NCBI RefSeq assembly: GCF_042427615.1
Contig: NZ_JBHMEZ010000003.1
Span: forward strand, 682,001 to 746,000
From: Formosa undariae
GTDB taxonomy: Bacteria > Bacteroidota > Bacteroidia > Flavobacteriales > Flavobacteriaceae
Reading direction: 5' to 3'
Length of the DNA stretch: 64,000 nt
The notes below the pieces were generated by a model. That model was given only the letters and a program-made list of their open reading frames with translations. It was not told the DNA's origin and did no database searches. Below, in pieces: positions 56,189-64,000 of the stretch (the first letter of the stretch is position 1; each line of letters starts with the position of its first letter). A program made the translations under genes and the position numbers.

Positions 56189-57646
56189 TTAATCTTTTAA
56201 TAAAACCTCCTTCATTTTTTTAGGATTCGAATACAGTACTGGCTTATTTTGCATTAATCGCTTATGAATATGAGACGTTACATCCATCCAATTGCGATCT
56301 TCTACCCATAAAGGATCCATCAATTTAGATTCCCAGTTTATTAATTCACGTTGTAACAATTCATACTCCTTAGAGTGTGTAAACTCAAGATTATTGGTTT
56401 CCCCTAAATCTTCTTCCAAATTGTATAACGTTGCTCCGTAATCTGCCAATCTAACCATTTTAAAATCACCAATTCTAGCTCCTGCTTCTTCAAGTTTTCG
56501 CCAAAATAATTTATCATGTGGATTTCCTGTTTTTTCACCTTGTAAATAAGGTAATAAATCGACACCATCTAAAACTAAAGCGTCTGTTTTTGTAATATTC
56601 GCTGCAGACAAAGAGGTTGTAAAAATATCTAAAGATGAAGATAAACCGCTAAAAATTTGACCACCTTTAATTGTTTTTGGCCAACTCACTATAAATGGAA
56701 CGCGATGACCACCTTCAAATTTATTGCCTTTCCATCCTTTTAATTCACCTCCGCTTGATGTATTATTAGCAGCTCCTCCGTTATCACTTAAAAAATAAAT
56801 TAAAGTGTTTTCTGCTAAGTCTAAGTCTTTCAATTTGTGTTGAAGTTTACCAATATTTTCATCTAAAGACCACGTCATAGCAGCCAATTGTTGTCTTGGA
56901 TGATGTTTATACTTTTCTAAATGTTCTGCCTTAGCCTCCATTGGTGTATGCACTGCATTATAAGACAAATACATAAAAAAGGGTTGGTCCTTATGTTGTT
57001 CAATATATTTAACAGACTGGTTTCCCAAAACATCTGTCATATACCCCTCAAATTCTATGCGCTCGCCGTTATGCTGTAGCATATTATATTTTGAAGGGTT
57101 TTTCATCGGAAAATAAGACCTACTTCCTGTTTCGAAACCAAAAAACTCATCAAATCCTCTTTCATTTGGATGATCTGATTGGTCTTTTCCTAAATGCCAT
57201 TTCCCTAAAGCTAGCGTTTTATAACCATTAGCTTGAAAAACATCTGCTAGGGTTACAACATCATCAGAAAGTCCGATATCTCCAGAATCTCCAAAACCAG
57301 TATCATTTGCTTCGAATCCAAAACGCTGTTGATATTTTCCAGTAATTAATCCCGCTCTTGAAGGAGCGCAAACCGTAGCACTTACATGCGCATCGGTAAA
57401 AACAACACCGCTTTGAGCAAGCTTATCAATATTAGGTGTTTCCAAATCTTCGCACCCCATAAAACCAAAATCTGCATAACCTGCATCGTCAATTAGAATA
57501 ACAATAACGTTTGGTTGATTTAGGGTATCTGAGGTCTTTAGCTCTCTAGTGTTTTTACATGAAATAGTTACAAAAAAGGTTAGTATTAATAAACGACTAA
57601 CCTTAATCTTTCTTTTTATATTCTTGTGTACTAAATTATTTCTCAA
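56189..57646 (-). CDS. S1 family sulfatase
   Basis: 485 residues. Hydrophobic N-terminus with a probable lipobox at Cys30 (TISC). Formylglycine signature C93-A-P-S-R97. Metal-site and fold segments LIDDAGYADFG, GKWHLGKDQSDHPNERGFDEFFG, NAVHTPMEA and FLSDNGGAANN are present. The ERGFDEFFGF and LKGWKGNKFEGGHRVPF segments are typical of PUL sulfatases. The substrate is unknown. 23 bp separate it from the next sulfatase upstream, so they are one operon. Confidence 0.95.
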   Translation of the reverse strand: MRNNLVHKNIKRKIKVSRLLILTFFVTISCKNTRELKTSDTLNQPNVIVILIDDAGYADFGFMGCEDLETPNIDKLAQSGVVFTDAHVSATVCAPSRAGLITGKYQQRFGFEANDTGFGDSGDIGLSDDVVTLADVFQANGYKTLALGKWHLGKDQSDHPNERGFDEFFGFETGSRSYFPMKNPSKYNMLQHNGERIEFEGYMTDVLGNQSVKYIEQHKDQPFFMYLSYNAVHTPMEAKAEHLEKYKHHPRQQLAAMTWSLDENIGKLQHKLKDLDLAENTLIYFLSDNGGAANNTSSGGELKGWKGNKFEGGHRVPFIVSWPKTIKGGQIFSGLSSSLDIFTTSLSAANITKTDALVLDGVDLLPYLQGEKTGNPHDKLFWRKLEEAGARIGDFKMVRLADYGATLYNLEEDLGETNNLEFTHSKEYELLQRELINWESKLMDPLWVEDRNWMDVTSHIHKRLMQNKPVLYSNPKKMKEVLLKD

Positions 57647-57669
57647 ACCTATAAAGCTTAACTTTTACA

Positions 57670-59322
57670 TTATTTATCTGCACTGACTTCGCTACCCCAC
57701 CAATCTTTATTCGGTTGCCAATCTGGAGAAAGCATATTTTTACGCTGTCTTTCTTGTCCTGGCAATGAATTTGTTCTTTGTTTTTCTAACCATTTTTCAC
57801 GAGCTGCTTTGTCCCATAAAGGGTCTACTTCTGCATAATGCGTATCCATGGATTTTAACCAATCTAAAAGTTGCGTTTTCATTTGAAGTGTAATTTCCGG
57901 GTTGCTTTCTGCAACGTCATTCCGTTCACCTAAATCGGTTTCTAAATTATATAATTCTGCATTTAAATTTTCCCAATAATAAATAAGTTTCCATTTTCCT
58001 TTTCTAATAATAGAACTTGGTTCACCGCCTTGATTCCCATAATGAGGATAATGCCAATACAATGGTCTTTCGGCTATATGATCGCCTAGTAAAAGAGGCT
58101 TTAAACTCACTCCATCTTTATGTGCTTCTGGTTTTAATGGTAACCCAGATAAATCTAATAATGTTGGATATAAGTCTACCCCAGAAACAGGAACATTAAT
58201 ACTTCCTCCATTTTGTTTAATCCAGGGCACATCAATAAAATATGGAATTCTAATGCCTCCTTCCCATTGGTAGCCTTTTCCTCCTCTTAAAGTTAATTGA
58301 TTAGTAGAAAAATTATCGCCCGAAGTAACACCTCCATTATCTGAAGTAAACACAACAATGGTATTTTTGTCTAAGCCTAACTCTTTTAATGTTTGCATTA
58401 CCGTTCCAATAGCCTCATCTACATGTTCTATTAAACCAGCATATACCGGATTATCTTGATATTTCCTTGCAGGAAGTACACGTTCCATTTCAAAACCTTC
58501 TTCATGTATCCCCATCTCTTCTGCTTTGTTTCTGTATTTCGTCCATTTTTCCTTAGTAGTCTGTATTCCACTGTGAACGGCATAAAAAGAAAGGTATGCA
58601 AGAAAATGTTTGTCTTTATTTTGTTTTATAAAATTGCTCGTTTCATTTGCCAATTTCATAGACAAATTCAATCCTTTCTCTTCAGGTAAATTTGGTAGAT
58701 TTGGATTTTTATATGGAGAAAAGTAACCTCCACTCGGACCACCTGCATCATTTCCGCCAATATTCACATCAAAACCATGATCTGTAGGTAATGATCCTTG
58801 TTCTTTACCACCTAAGTGCCATTTACCTGCAAAAAAAGTAGCATATCCATTTTCTTTAAAAGCTTCTGCTAATGTCGTTGAAGACGTATCTAAATGATCT
58901 CTATATTCTGGAGGCAACAACTTTGTGTAACGTTTACGCTCTTTCCAAGATTGCCCACTATTTCTTTGTCCTTCGAATTGAGTAATCCCATGTCTCGCTG
59001 GATATTGTCCTGTCATTAAACTTGCTCTAGACGGACTACAAACTGTACAGGCCGCGTATCCATCTGTAAAAACAGTACCAGCTTTTGCTATATTATCGAT
59101 GTTTGGAGTTTCGTAATATTTACTTCCCATAACACCTAAATCTGCATATCCTAAATCGTCGACCAAAATGAATAAAACGTTAGGTTTTACGGGGATTTCA
59201 GTCTCTGTATTTTCAACAGTTTCAGTCTTAGTCTTCGAGGTAGAATTACACGAGACTAAAAAAAATATTATGGATAAAAAAAATATTTTCTGAAATATGA
59301 TATTCGCTTTAGTACATTTCAT
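57670..59322 (-). CDS. S1 family sulfatase, lipoprotein
   Basis: 550 residues with a lipobox ending at Cys25 (FLVSC). Formylglycine signature C95-S-P-S-R99. LVDDLGYADLG, GKWHLGGKEQG, YAVHSGIQ and FTSDNGGVTSG complete the active-site set. The C-terminus (SLPGQERQRKNMLSPDWQP) is longer than in the 485-residue sulfatase. Next to it upstream lies the decayed sulfatase C-terminus (59423-59667), a trace of a further lost gene. Paired with the downstream sulfatase in one transcript, suggesting two different sulfate positions on one glycan. Confidence 0.95.
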   Translation of the reverse strand: MKCTKANIIFQKIFFLSIIFFLVSCNSTSKTKTETVENTETEIPVKPNVLFILVDDLGYADLGVMGSKYYETPNIDNIAKAGTVFTDGYAACTVCSPSRASLMTGQYPARHGITQFEGQRNSGQSWKERKRYTKLLPPEYRDHLDTSSTTLAEAFKENGYATFFAGKWHLGGKEQGSLPTDHGFDVNIGGNDAGGPSGGYFSPYKNPNLPNLPEEKGLNLSMKLANETSNFIKQNKDKHFLAYLSFYAVHSGIQTTKEKWTKYRNKAEEMGIHEEGFEMERVLPARKYQDNPVYAGLIEHVDEAIGTVMQTLKELGLDKNTIVVFTSDNGGVTSGDNFSTNQLTLRGGKGYQWEGGIRIPYFIDVPWIKQNGGSINVPVSGVDLYPTLLDLSGLPLKPEAHKDGVSLKPLLLGDHIAERPLYWHYPHYGNQGGEPSSIIRKGKWKLIYYWENLNAELYNLETDLGERNDVAESNPEITLQMKTQLLDWLKSMDTHYAEVDPLWDKAAREKWLEKQRTNSLPGQERQRKNMLSPDWQPNKDWWGSEVSADK

Positions 59323-59422
59323 TTACTCTTAGTTTTTTAGTTATTTGTTTTATATATCTATGCAAATCAGCATTAACTGCTTTGGACCTACTTTTAATTC
59401 AGAAATTATTTGAAGATATTAT

Positions 59423-59667
59423 TTACTTCGATTTTGCAATCTTCATCGCTTGTAATATTCTCTTATCACATTCTTCCGCAACATTTTTCTCTAAGAAACC
59501 ATTAGGTAAATCATAAAGTTCAATTCGCTCTGTACCTTTCGTTTTTACCTGTATTTATTAGCAATATTTTAACCTTACCACCATTCTAAATATCTGTATT
59601 TATTTATATGCAAATGATAATTGATATTACCATTTACAAAGCTTTTATCTTCAAAATTATTAAATCC
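59423..59667 (-). pseudogene. Decayed sulfatase C-terminus
   Basis: Minus-strand segments NYHLHINKYRYLEWW (59625-59578), then in another frame VKTKGTERIELYDLPNGF and LEKNVAEECDKRILQAMKI up to a stop at 59423. RYxEWx...ERIELYDL...NVA is the usual end of S1 sulfatases. The frame change and stops show a relic. It fills most of the 345-bp gap between GH97 and the sulfatase gene; the rest of the gap is featureless. Confidence 0.6.
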
Positions 59668-61590
59668 CTATTGTGGCCTAATCCACATACAATGACCTCC
59701 TCCTGGTGCCATTTTTGCTTTAATAACATCTCCTTTTTTAACGATTCCGCTTTTTACTTGGTATGCTTCAGGATTATTCATACCGTGAGTTTCTGAAGTA
59801 TCTTCATAATAGGTAATATTATAATTAACACCATCTTTTAGAAAATCTAATTCAATATCGAGTGTTCCACCTTGCTTATTATAAACCGAACCAACAAACC
59901 ATTCTTCACCATGTCTTCTAGCTGTAGAAATGTAGCTATCCATTTTACTATATAAAACCTTACTATCATCCCATTCTCCTGCAGGCATTTTTTCAATAAA
60001 TTCAAAAAGATCTGCTTTTTTATTATAGGCTTCGGGAGCATCTGGAAGGCAAACTAATCCGCTAAAAATAACAAGTGTTCTTGCCGCTTCAGAAGCGACT
60101 GTAGAAAAATACGTATTTTCCTTTTTTGGTCCTTTTAATCGATCTCCTTTATTAATACCAACCAAGTCAAAATTTCCATTATTCATATCTAATGGTCCTT
60201 GAATAGCATTAATAAGTGCCATTTTAATAAAAGTTTCTGGCGTAAATGCCTTTCTTGAATCCTGTTGCGCATGACAATATTCTCTAGTCACAGCGTTAGG
60301 AAATGTTCTTTCTATTCCTGTAAATGGCACAGGAGAATCATGAAAATCTACTAACAATTGGTTTTCGGCACTTTTCATAATAGCATCTTTAGAAAAAGAC
60401 ACATTGTTACCCATAAAACCATATTTAATACCACTCATTCCAAGAGAATTAAAATACTGAAATAGTTCATTATCGCCATAATCTCCTTTATGTCTATCAT
60501 AATAAAGAATCAATTTAACACCTTTGTTTTCGGCATATTTAGACACTTTTTCTAAATCTAACCCATCTGCGACATCAAAATGACCTTTAGTAACTTTTGT
60601 ATACCAATTTGCATCTATTAAAAAATACTTAATATTTTTTTCTGCTGCGAAGTTTATAAATCTAAAATAACTTTCGTTATTAATTCCGTATGTAAAACCA
60701 TCTGCTGTTACATAATCATGCACGCGCCAATCCCACAATGTTTTTCCTGGCTTAATCCACGATGTATCTTCAATTTCACTTGGTGTTGCTAAATTAAGAG
60801 GAATCGTATTGGTAACTAAATCTCCAACCTTTTCTTCAACTAAAATAACACGCCAAGGTGTTGTCAGTTTTCTACCTTCAAGTTTAATTTTATTTGAAGA
60901 CACTACCCTTTTTTTAAAAGGATCGAATTTGAATTTTATTGCTCCAAATTCTGGCGCTGAATACAAATCTGATTCTAATATTGATAAATGTGAGCCTTCT
61001 AAACGTTCAATAACTAAAGGCGTCATTAATTTTGGAAGTTTGCTATAAGTACTAAAATCCTGCAGAGACAATGGTCCTAAAGGATCGTTCTCTCCTGCAG
61101 GGCAATACAAAACATCGGTACTTTTTAAATTATATTCAGTAAAAAAATCGGCTTCAATTCCTGCCTCAGAACCTTCTATTACATATCTAAATCCAATACC
61201 ATCATTAAAAACACGAATAATAAGTTTAGCTGTAGCTTTATCTAAAGTTATATTTAAAATTAGCTCATTATATTCATTTCTAATTTCGCTAAACTGTCCC
61301 CAAACAGGTTTCCAGGTTTCGTTTAAGCTTTTTGTTTCTGTATTAATTATTTTAACAGGAACATTTGGCAATATTGAAATCACAGATGCATCTACAATTA
61401 GTTTTTCTTGCTTATATAATTTATACACTAAATTACCGTCAACTTCTTTCAATGTTAAATTAACAGAAGCATCTGGAGATTCAATTTGTTGCAGTATGTC
61501 TTCTTTCGCAAAAATATTTATATTAAAACCAATTATAAGTAAAAAGGAAAAGGCAGTAATTTTTGATTTTATTAGATTACTTACATTCAT
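59668..61590 (-). CDS. GH97 glycosidase with atypical catalytic positions
   Basis: 640 residues with a signal peptide (about 1-29). GH97 layout: N-terminal beta-supersandwich (about 35-275), TIM barrel opening with LWDWRVHDYV (about 285-560), C-terminal beta domain. In the barrel GIKYGFMG has Gly391 where retaining alpha-galactosidases have the nucleophile Asp (KVDF). This resembles the inverting SusB branch, yet the base position of SusB (Glu in AHEA) is Asp418 in FHDS, and the acid Glu position falls on Gln443 in HAQQDS. Either the residues shifted, or this is a functionally different subgroup. The position beside sulfatases suggests an exo-acting enzyme. Confidence 0.85.
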   Translation of the reverse strand: MNVSNLIKSKITAFSFLLIIGFNINIFAKEDILQQIESPDASVNLTLKEVDGNLVYKLYKQEKLIVDASVISILPNVPVKIINTETKSLNETWKPVWGQFSEIRNEYNELILNITLDKATAKLIIRVFNDGIGFRYVIEGSEAGIEADFFTEYNLKSTDVLYCPAGENDPLGPLSLQDFSTYSKLPKLMTPLVIERLEGSHLSILESDLYSAPEFGAIKFKFDPFKKRVVSSNKIKLEGRKLTTPWRVILVEEKVGDLVTNTIPLNLATPSEIEDTSWIKPGKTLWDWRVHDYVTADGFTYGINNESYFRFINFAAEKNIKYFLIDANWYTKVTKGHFDVADGLDLEKVSKYAENKGVKLILYYDRHKGDYGDNELFQYFNSLGMSGIKYGFMGNNVSFSKDAIMKSAENQLLVDFHDSPVPFTGIERTFPNAVTREYCHAQQDSRKAFTPETFIKMALINAIQGPLDMNNGNFDLVGINKGDRLKGPKKENTYFSTVASEAARTLVIFSGLVCLPDAPEAYNKKADLFEFIEKMPAGEWDDSKVLYSKMDSYISTARRHGEEWFVGSVYNKQGGTLDIELDFLKDGVNYNITYYEDTSETHGMNNPEAYQVKSGIVKKGDVIKAKMAPGGGHCMWIRPQ

Positions 61591-61782
61591 AATTTTTATT
61601 CTTATTTTTTATTGATTATAATTCTACTTAATACTTTTTAACCTCTTATTATCTTAATCATTACTTAGAGTATAGACGATTACAGTGATCATACATATTT
61701 TAAAACTGAAGACTCTAAAATCGCATTAGGATACTCACAATAATTGATAGAAATCATGATATCGACTGCTTAAAATATTCCA

Positions 61783-63357
61783 TTAATCTATAATCGTTTT
61801 TATTTGCGTCCAACCATCCATACCTTCATTTGTTTGATTGGCTCCTACAGTACTTCTTCCTTGTAAAATTATTTTTTTAAGTGCAGCTTTTAGTTCGGCT
61901 GCTTTTTTAGGATTACTAGCAATTAAATTTTCAGTTTCTGCAAGATCTTCTTTAATATTAAATAATTGCATTTCAGGTAAATTTAATTTTTTATTTTTTA
62001 TTTCAGAAGGTTTTGGATAACTCCAACCACCTGACCCTTGAGTAGTACAAAGTTTCCAATCGCCATGTTTTATTGCAAAAGACCCATCGATAGAATGATA
62101 AATAATATATTCTCGAATTTCTTTTTCATTTTCACCTTCTAAAAGGGGTAACATACTATAACTATCTTCACCTTCTGTATCTTTAATACTATAACCTGCA
62201 ATATCTGCACAAGTGGCAAAAAAGTCTGTTGTACTAATTGTTTTATCTGTGCTTATATTTTTTAATGCATGATTAGGCCACTCTACAATAAAAGGCACAT
62301 GATGTCCTCCTTCATAAATATCTGCTTTCATCCCTTTAAAAACATAACTAGGATCATGATTAAATTTCTCTAATTCTTTAAAGTCTGCTTTAGGAGAACA
62401 ACCATTATCACTAGTAAAAACTAACAATGTATTTTCTGAAATTCCCATTGCTTTTAATTTATTTCTAATTTGACCAACAACATCATCTACTTGCATTACA
62501 AAATCTCCATACTTATTAGTATTACTTTTACCTAAAAACTCATCGGAAGGCAGAATAGGTGTATGTGGAGCAGGTAAAGGAAGGTATAAAAAGAAAGGTT
62601 CTGCACCATTTGCTTTATCTCCTATATAATTAATCGCACGGTCTGTTAAATCTTGTAGAACCGTTTGATGTACAAAATCATCTGAAGTTGGGCCTTTTCT
62701 CCAAACGCCTTTTGAATCTTTATTTTCGGTCATTTTTGTAGGCACCATTGTAGGCATATCATTTTCAACAAATACATAAGGAGGCATATCTAGTGACCCA
62801 CAAAAACCAAATGAATAATCGAAACCATGTGTAGAAGGTCCGTTTTTAATAGGTTTTGTATAATCTACATCCTGAATTGCATGCAGATTATTTAAGTTAC
62901 TTTTCTCCTCACCTTTAAAAGCCCAATCCCAACCCATATGCCATTTTCCAATATAGGCCGTCGTATATCCTTGATTTTTTAATAGATCTGCAACGGTAGC
63001 TCGGTCTGGTGTAATTAACGATTTTGAATATCCCCCAAGTACACCATTTTTTAAATTACTTCTCCAGTTATAACGACCAGTTAAAATACTATAGCGTGTT
63101 GGAGTACAAACTGCAGATGAAGTATGGGCGTCGGTAAACATCACTCCATTTGACGCCATTTTATCTAAATGAATAGTAGGTATTTTACTTTCTGGATTAA
63201 AGCTTTTAACATCTCCGTAACCCATATCGTCTGCTAGAATGTAAATAATGTTTGGTTTCACCTTAACTTTCTGGTTGGCAACCTCTTTATTAACATTTTT
63301 ACTACCTTGACAAGACGATACTAAAATTAATACTAAAAGAAATTTAAATGTGTTCAT
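61783..63357 (-). CDS. S1 family sulfatase, lipoprotein
   Basis: 524 residues with a lipobox ending at Cys16 (VSSC). Formylglycine signature C84-T-P-T-R88, followed by YSILTGRYNWRSNLKNGVLGG, a pattern of the arylsulfatase A-like branch. ADDMGYGDV, GKWHMGWDWAF and FTSDNGCSP complete the active site. It differs clearly from the two neighbouring sulfatases and probably attacks another sulfate position. 192 bp upstream of GH97, with only AT-rich sequence between. Confidence 0.95.
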   Translation of the reverse strand: MNTFKFLLVLILVSSCQGSKNVNKEVANQKVKVKPNIIYILADDMGYGDVKSFNPESKIPTIHLDKMASNGVMFTDAHTSSAVCTPTRYSILTGRYNWRSNLKNGVLGGYSKSLITPDRATVADLLKNQGYTTAYIGKWHMGWDWAFKGEEKSNLNNLHAIQDVDYTKPIKNGPSTHGFDYSFGFCGSLDMPPYVFVENDMPTMVPTKMTENKDSKGVWRKGPTSDDFVHQTVLQDLTDRAINYIGDKANGAEPFFLYLPLPAPHTPILPSDEFLGKSNTNKYGDFVMQVDDVVGQIRNKLKAMGISENTLLVFTSDNGCSPKADFKELEKFNHDPSYVFKGMKADIYEGGHHVPFIVEWPNHALKNISTDKTISTTDFFATCADIAGYSIKDTEGEDSYSMLPLLEGENEKEIREYIIYHSIDGSFAIKHGDWKLCTTQGSGGWSYPKPSEIKNKKLNLPEMQLFNIKEDLAETENLIASNPKKAAELKAALKKIILQGRSTVGANQTNEGMDGWTQIKTIID

Positions 63358-63419
63358 TGTTCTTCTTTATTTGCAATATAGAATCTGCATTTCGTAATAT
63401 AATTAACTTAATTCTAATT

Positions 63420-64000
63420 TTAATCTGTTTGAATATTTTTATTAGGTAACTTACTGTAAAGACTTTTGCCATTTGTATTTATAAAAGCCTTGATCGCGTA
63501 TTTGGATTTTTTTGCTAATGCAGAATTAGGCACAAACACTTTAAACGTTTTAGAATCACTAGAAAAATCTTGTCCTTTAATCAACTGCTCTTCTACCGTT
63601 AAATACGATATGTTTTCAATTTTAAGTCCATAAGAATACTCACCATCGAGTAAAATATTTTTGTATTTAACTTCAAATAAGAATCCACCATCTTGCTTTT
63701 CTGTAGATGTGATCTTGATTTCATACTCATCGTCCGAACTAAATAATGTAGCCGTATTCGGATAAAAATTACTTTCCCCTACAGATGTTTCTGCTTTTAC
63801 TGTATAAAAATAAATCGTTTCCTTTTCTACGGAAAGGTCCCTATAGAAGCTTCCTTTAATACCGCTAGCTATTTTTTGATAGTTGTGCAATTCTTTACCT
63901 CTATAAACATTATATGTCGTTTCTGGGAGAATTGAATCTTGCTCAATCCAATTAACTAAAACGCTACCATCTTCTGCGCTAACAGCTGAAACATTTCTTG
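63420..64000 (-). CDS. C-terminal part of a fibronectin-III-domain protein, 5' end outside window
   Basis: The frame is open from the window edge (the apparent internal start at 63890 is a TTG and is not the gene start) to the stop at 63420, giving at least 192 residues. A fibronectin type III domain is visible (VSAEDGSVLVNWIEQD, TTYNVYRGKE, YFYTVKAETSVGESN), followed by a second beta domain (FEVKYKNILLDGEYSYGLKI, KAFINTNGKSLYSKL). Such tails occur on large secreted glycan-active enzymes. The catalytic part, if any, lies outside the window. The gene precedes the 61.8-63.4 kb sulfatase and may be in the same transcript. Confidence 0.75.
   Translation of the reverse strand, partial: RNVSAVSAEDGSVLVNWIEQDSILPETTYNVYRGKELHNYQKIASGIKGSFYRDLSVEKETIYFYTVKAETSVGESNFYPNTATLFSSDDEYEIKITSTEKQDGGFLFEVKYKNILLDGEYSYGLKIENISYLTVEEQLIKGQDFSSDSKTFKVFVPNSALAKKSKYAIKAFINTNGKSLYSKLPNKNIQTD

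Noticed and set aside
1..64000. Naming the target polysaccharide (ulvan, fucoidan, porphyran or arabinogalactan)
   Set aside because: GH88 and lyase suggest uronates, GH117-like and GH95-Thr suggest L-galactose-type sugars, GH95-His suggests fucose; the enzyme set does not single out one glycan.

Overview
The window is an AT-rich stretch of a Bacteroidota chromosome, most likely from a marine Flavobacteriaceae. The reasons are two hybrid two-component sensors of the Bacteroidetes type, Sec or lipoprotein signals on nearly every enzyme, TAnnTTTG promoter boxes at the one divergent promoter, no clear Shine-Dalgarno sequences at the starts examined, and many sulfatases of the kind used on algal polysaccharides. 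It is almost entirely a carbohydrate-degradation region (PUL-like), with every gene but one on the minus strand. No SusC/SusD pair, tRNA, rRNA, CRISPR array or intact insertion sequence was seen.

Layout. 0-5.2 kb: a GH172 (DUF2961) protein cut by the window edge, a two-domain DUF1080 protein and a GH95 enzyme. 5.6-9.6 kb: first hybrid sensor/regulator (HTCS1). 9.9-22.4 kb: sialate-O-acetylesterase-like enzyme, sulfatase, second GH95, two esterase-like alpha/beta hydrolases, a GH67-like barrel protein and a large heparinase II/III-like lyase. 23.1-24.4 kb: a small non-PUL pair (TlpA-like thioredoxin and a PH-domain membrane protein). 24.5-29.0 kb: tight GH3, nucleoside-hydrolase-fold protein and GH88 operon. 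29.2-33.4 kb: second HTCS. 33.7-37.6 kb: galE and a sodium/sugar symporter, divergent from a GntR-type regulator with a perfect palindromic operator between them. 38.1-49.4 kb: esterases, GH36-like enzyme, third GH95 and three small GH43/GH117-like propellers, interspersed with gene wreckage. 49.5-64 kb: an 850-residue lipoprotein of unknown function with an internal repeat, GH2, GH117-like enzyme, three sulfatases, an atypical GH97 and the C-terminus of a fibronectin-III protein cut by the window edge.

How it may work (inference): sulfatases and esterases strip sulfate and acyl groups. GH95, GH2, GH36 and GH97 release L-fucose or L-galactose and D-galactose. The lyase makes unsaturated uronides for the GH88. 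The symporter and GalE import and channel galactose-type sugars. The target would be a sulfated, acylated, uronate-bearing galactan or fucogalactan from algae. The exact glycan cannot be read from this sequence, and more than one glycan may be involved.

The most notable observations are: (1) three GH95 paralogues that differ at the residue thought to separate L-fucosidases from L-galactosidases; (2) a 19-bp box shared (17/19) upstream of GH95-1 and HTCS2; (3) the GntR operator and divergent promoter; (4) decayed genes (a sulfatase, a truncated GH116, a LamG domain, a sulfatase C-terminus and one unidentified remnant) marking enzyme turnover; (5) the 850-residue duplicated protein, the secreted nucleoside-hydrolase-fold protein and the GH67-like barrel as candidate new carbohydrate-active families; (6) a GH97 in which both expected catalytic Glu positions appear substituted.
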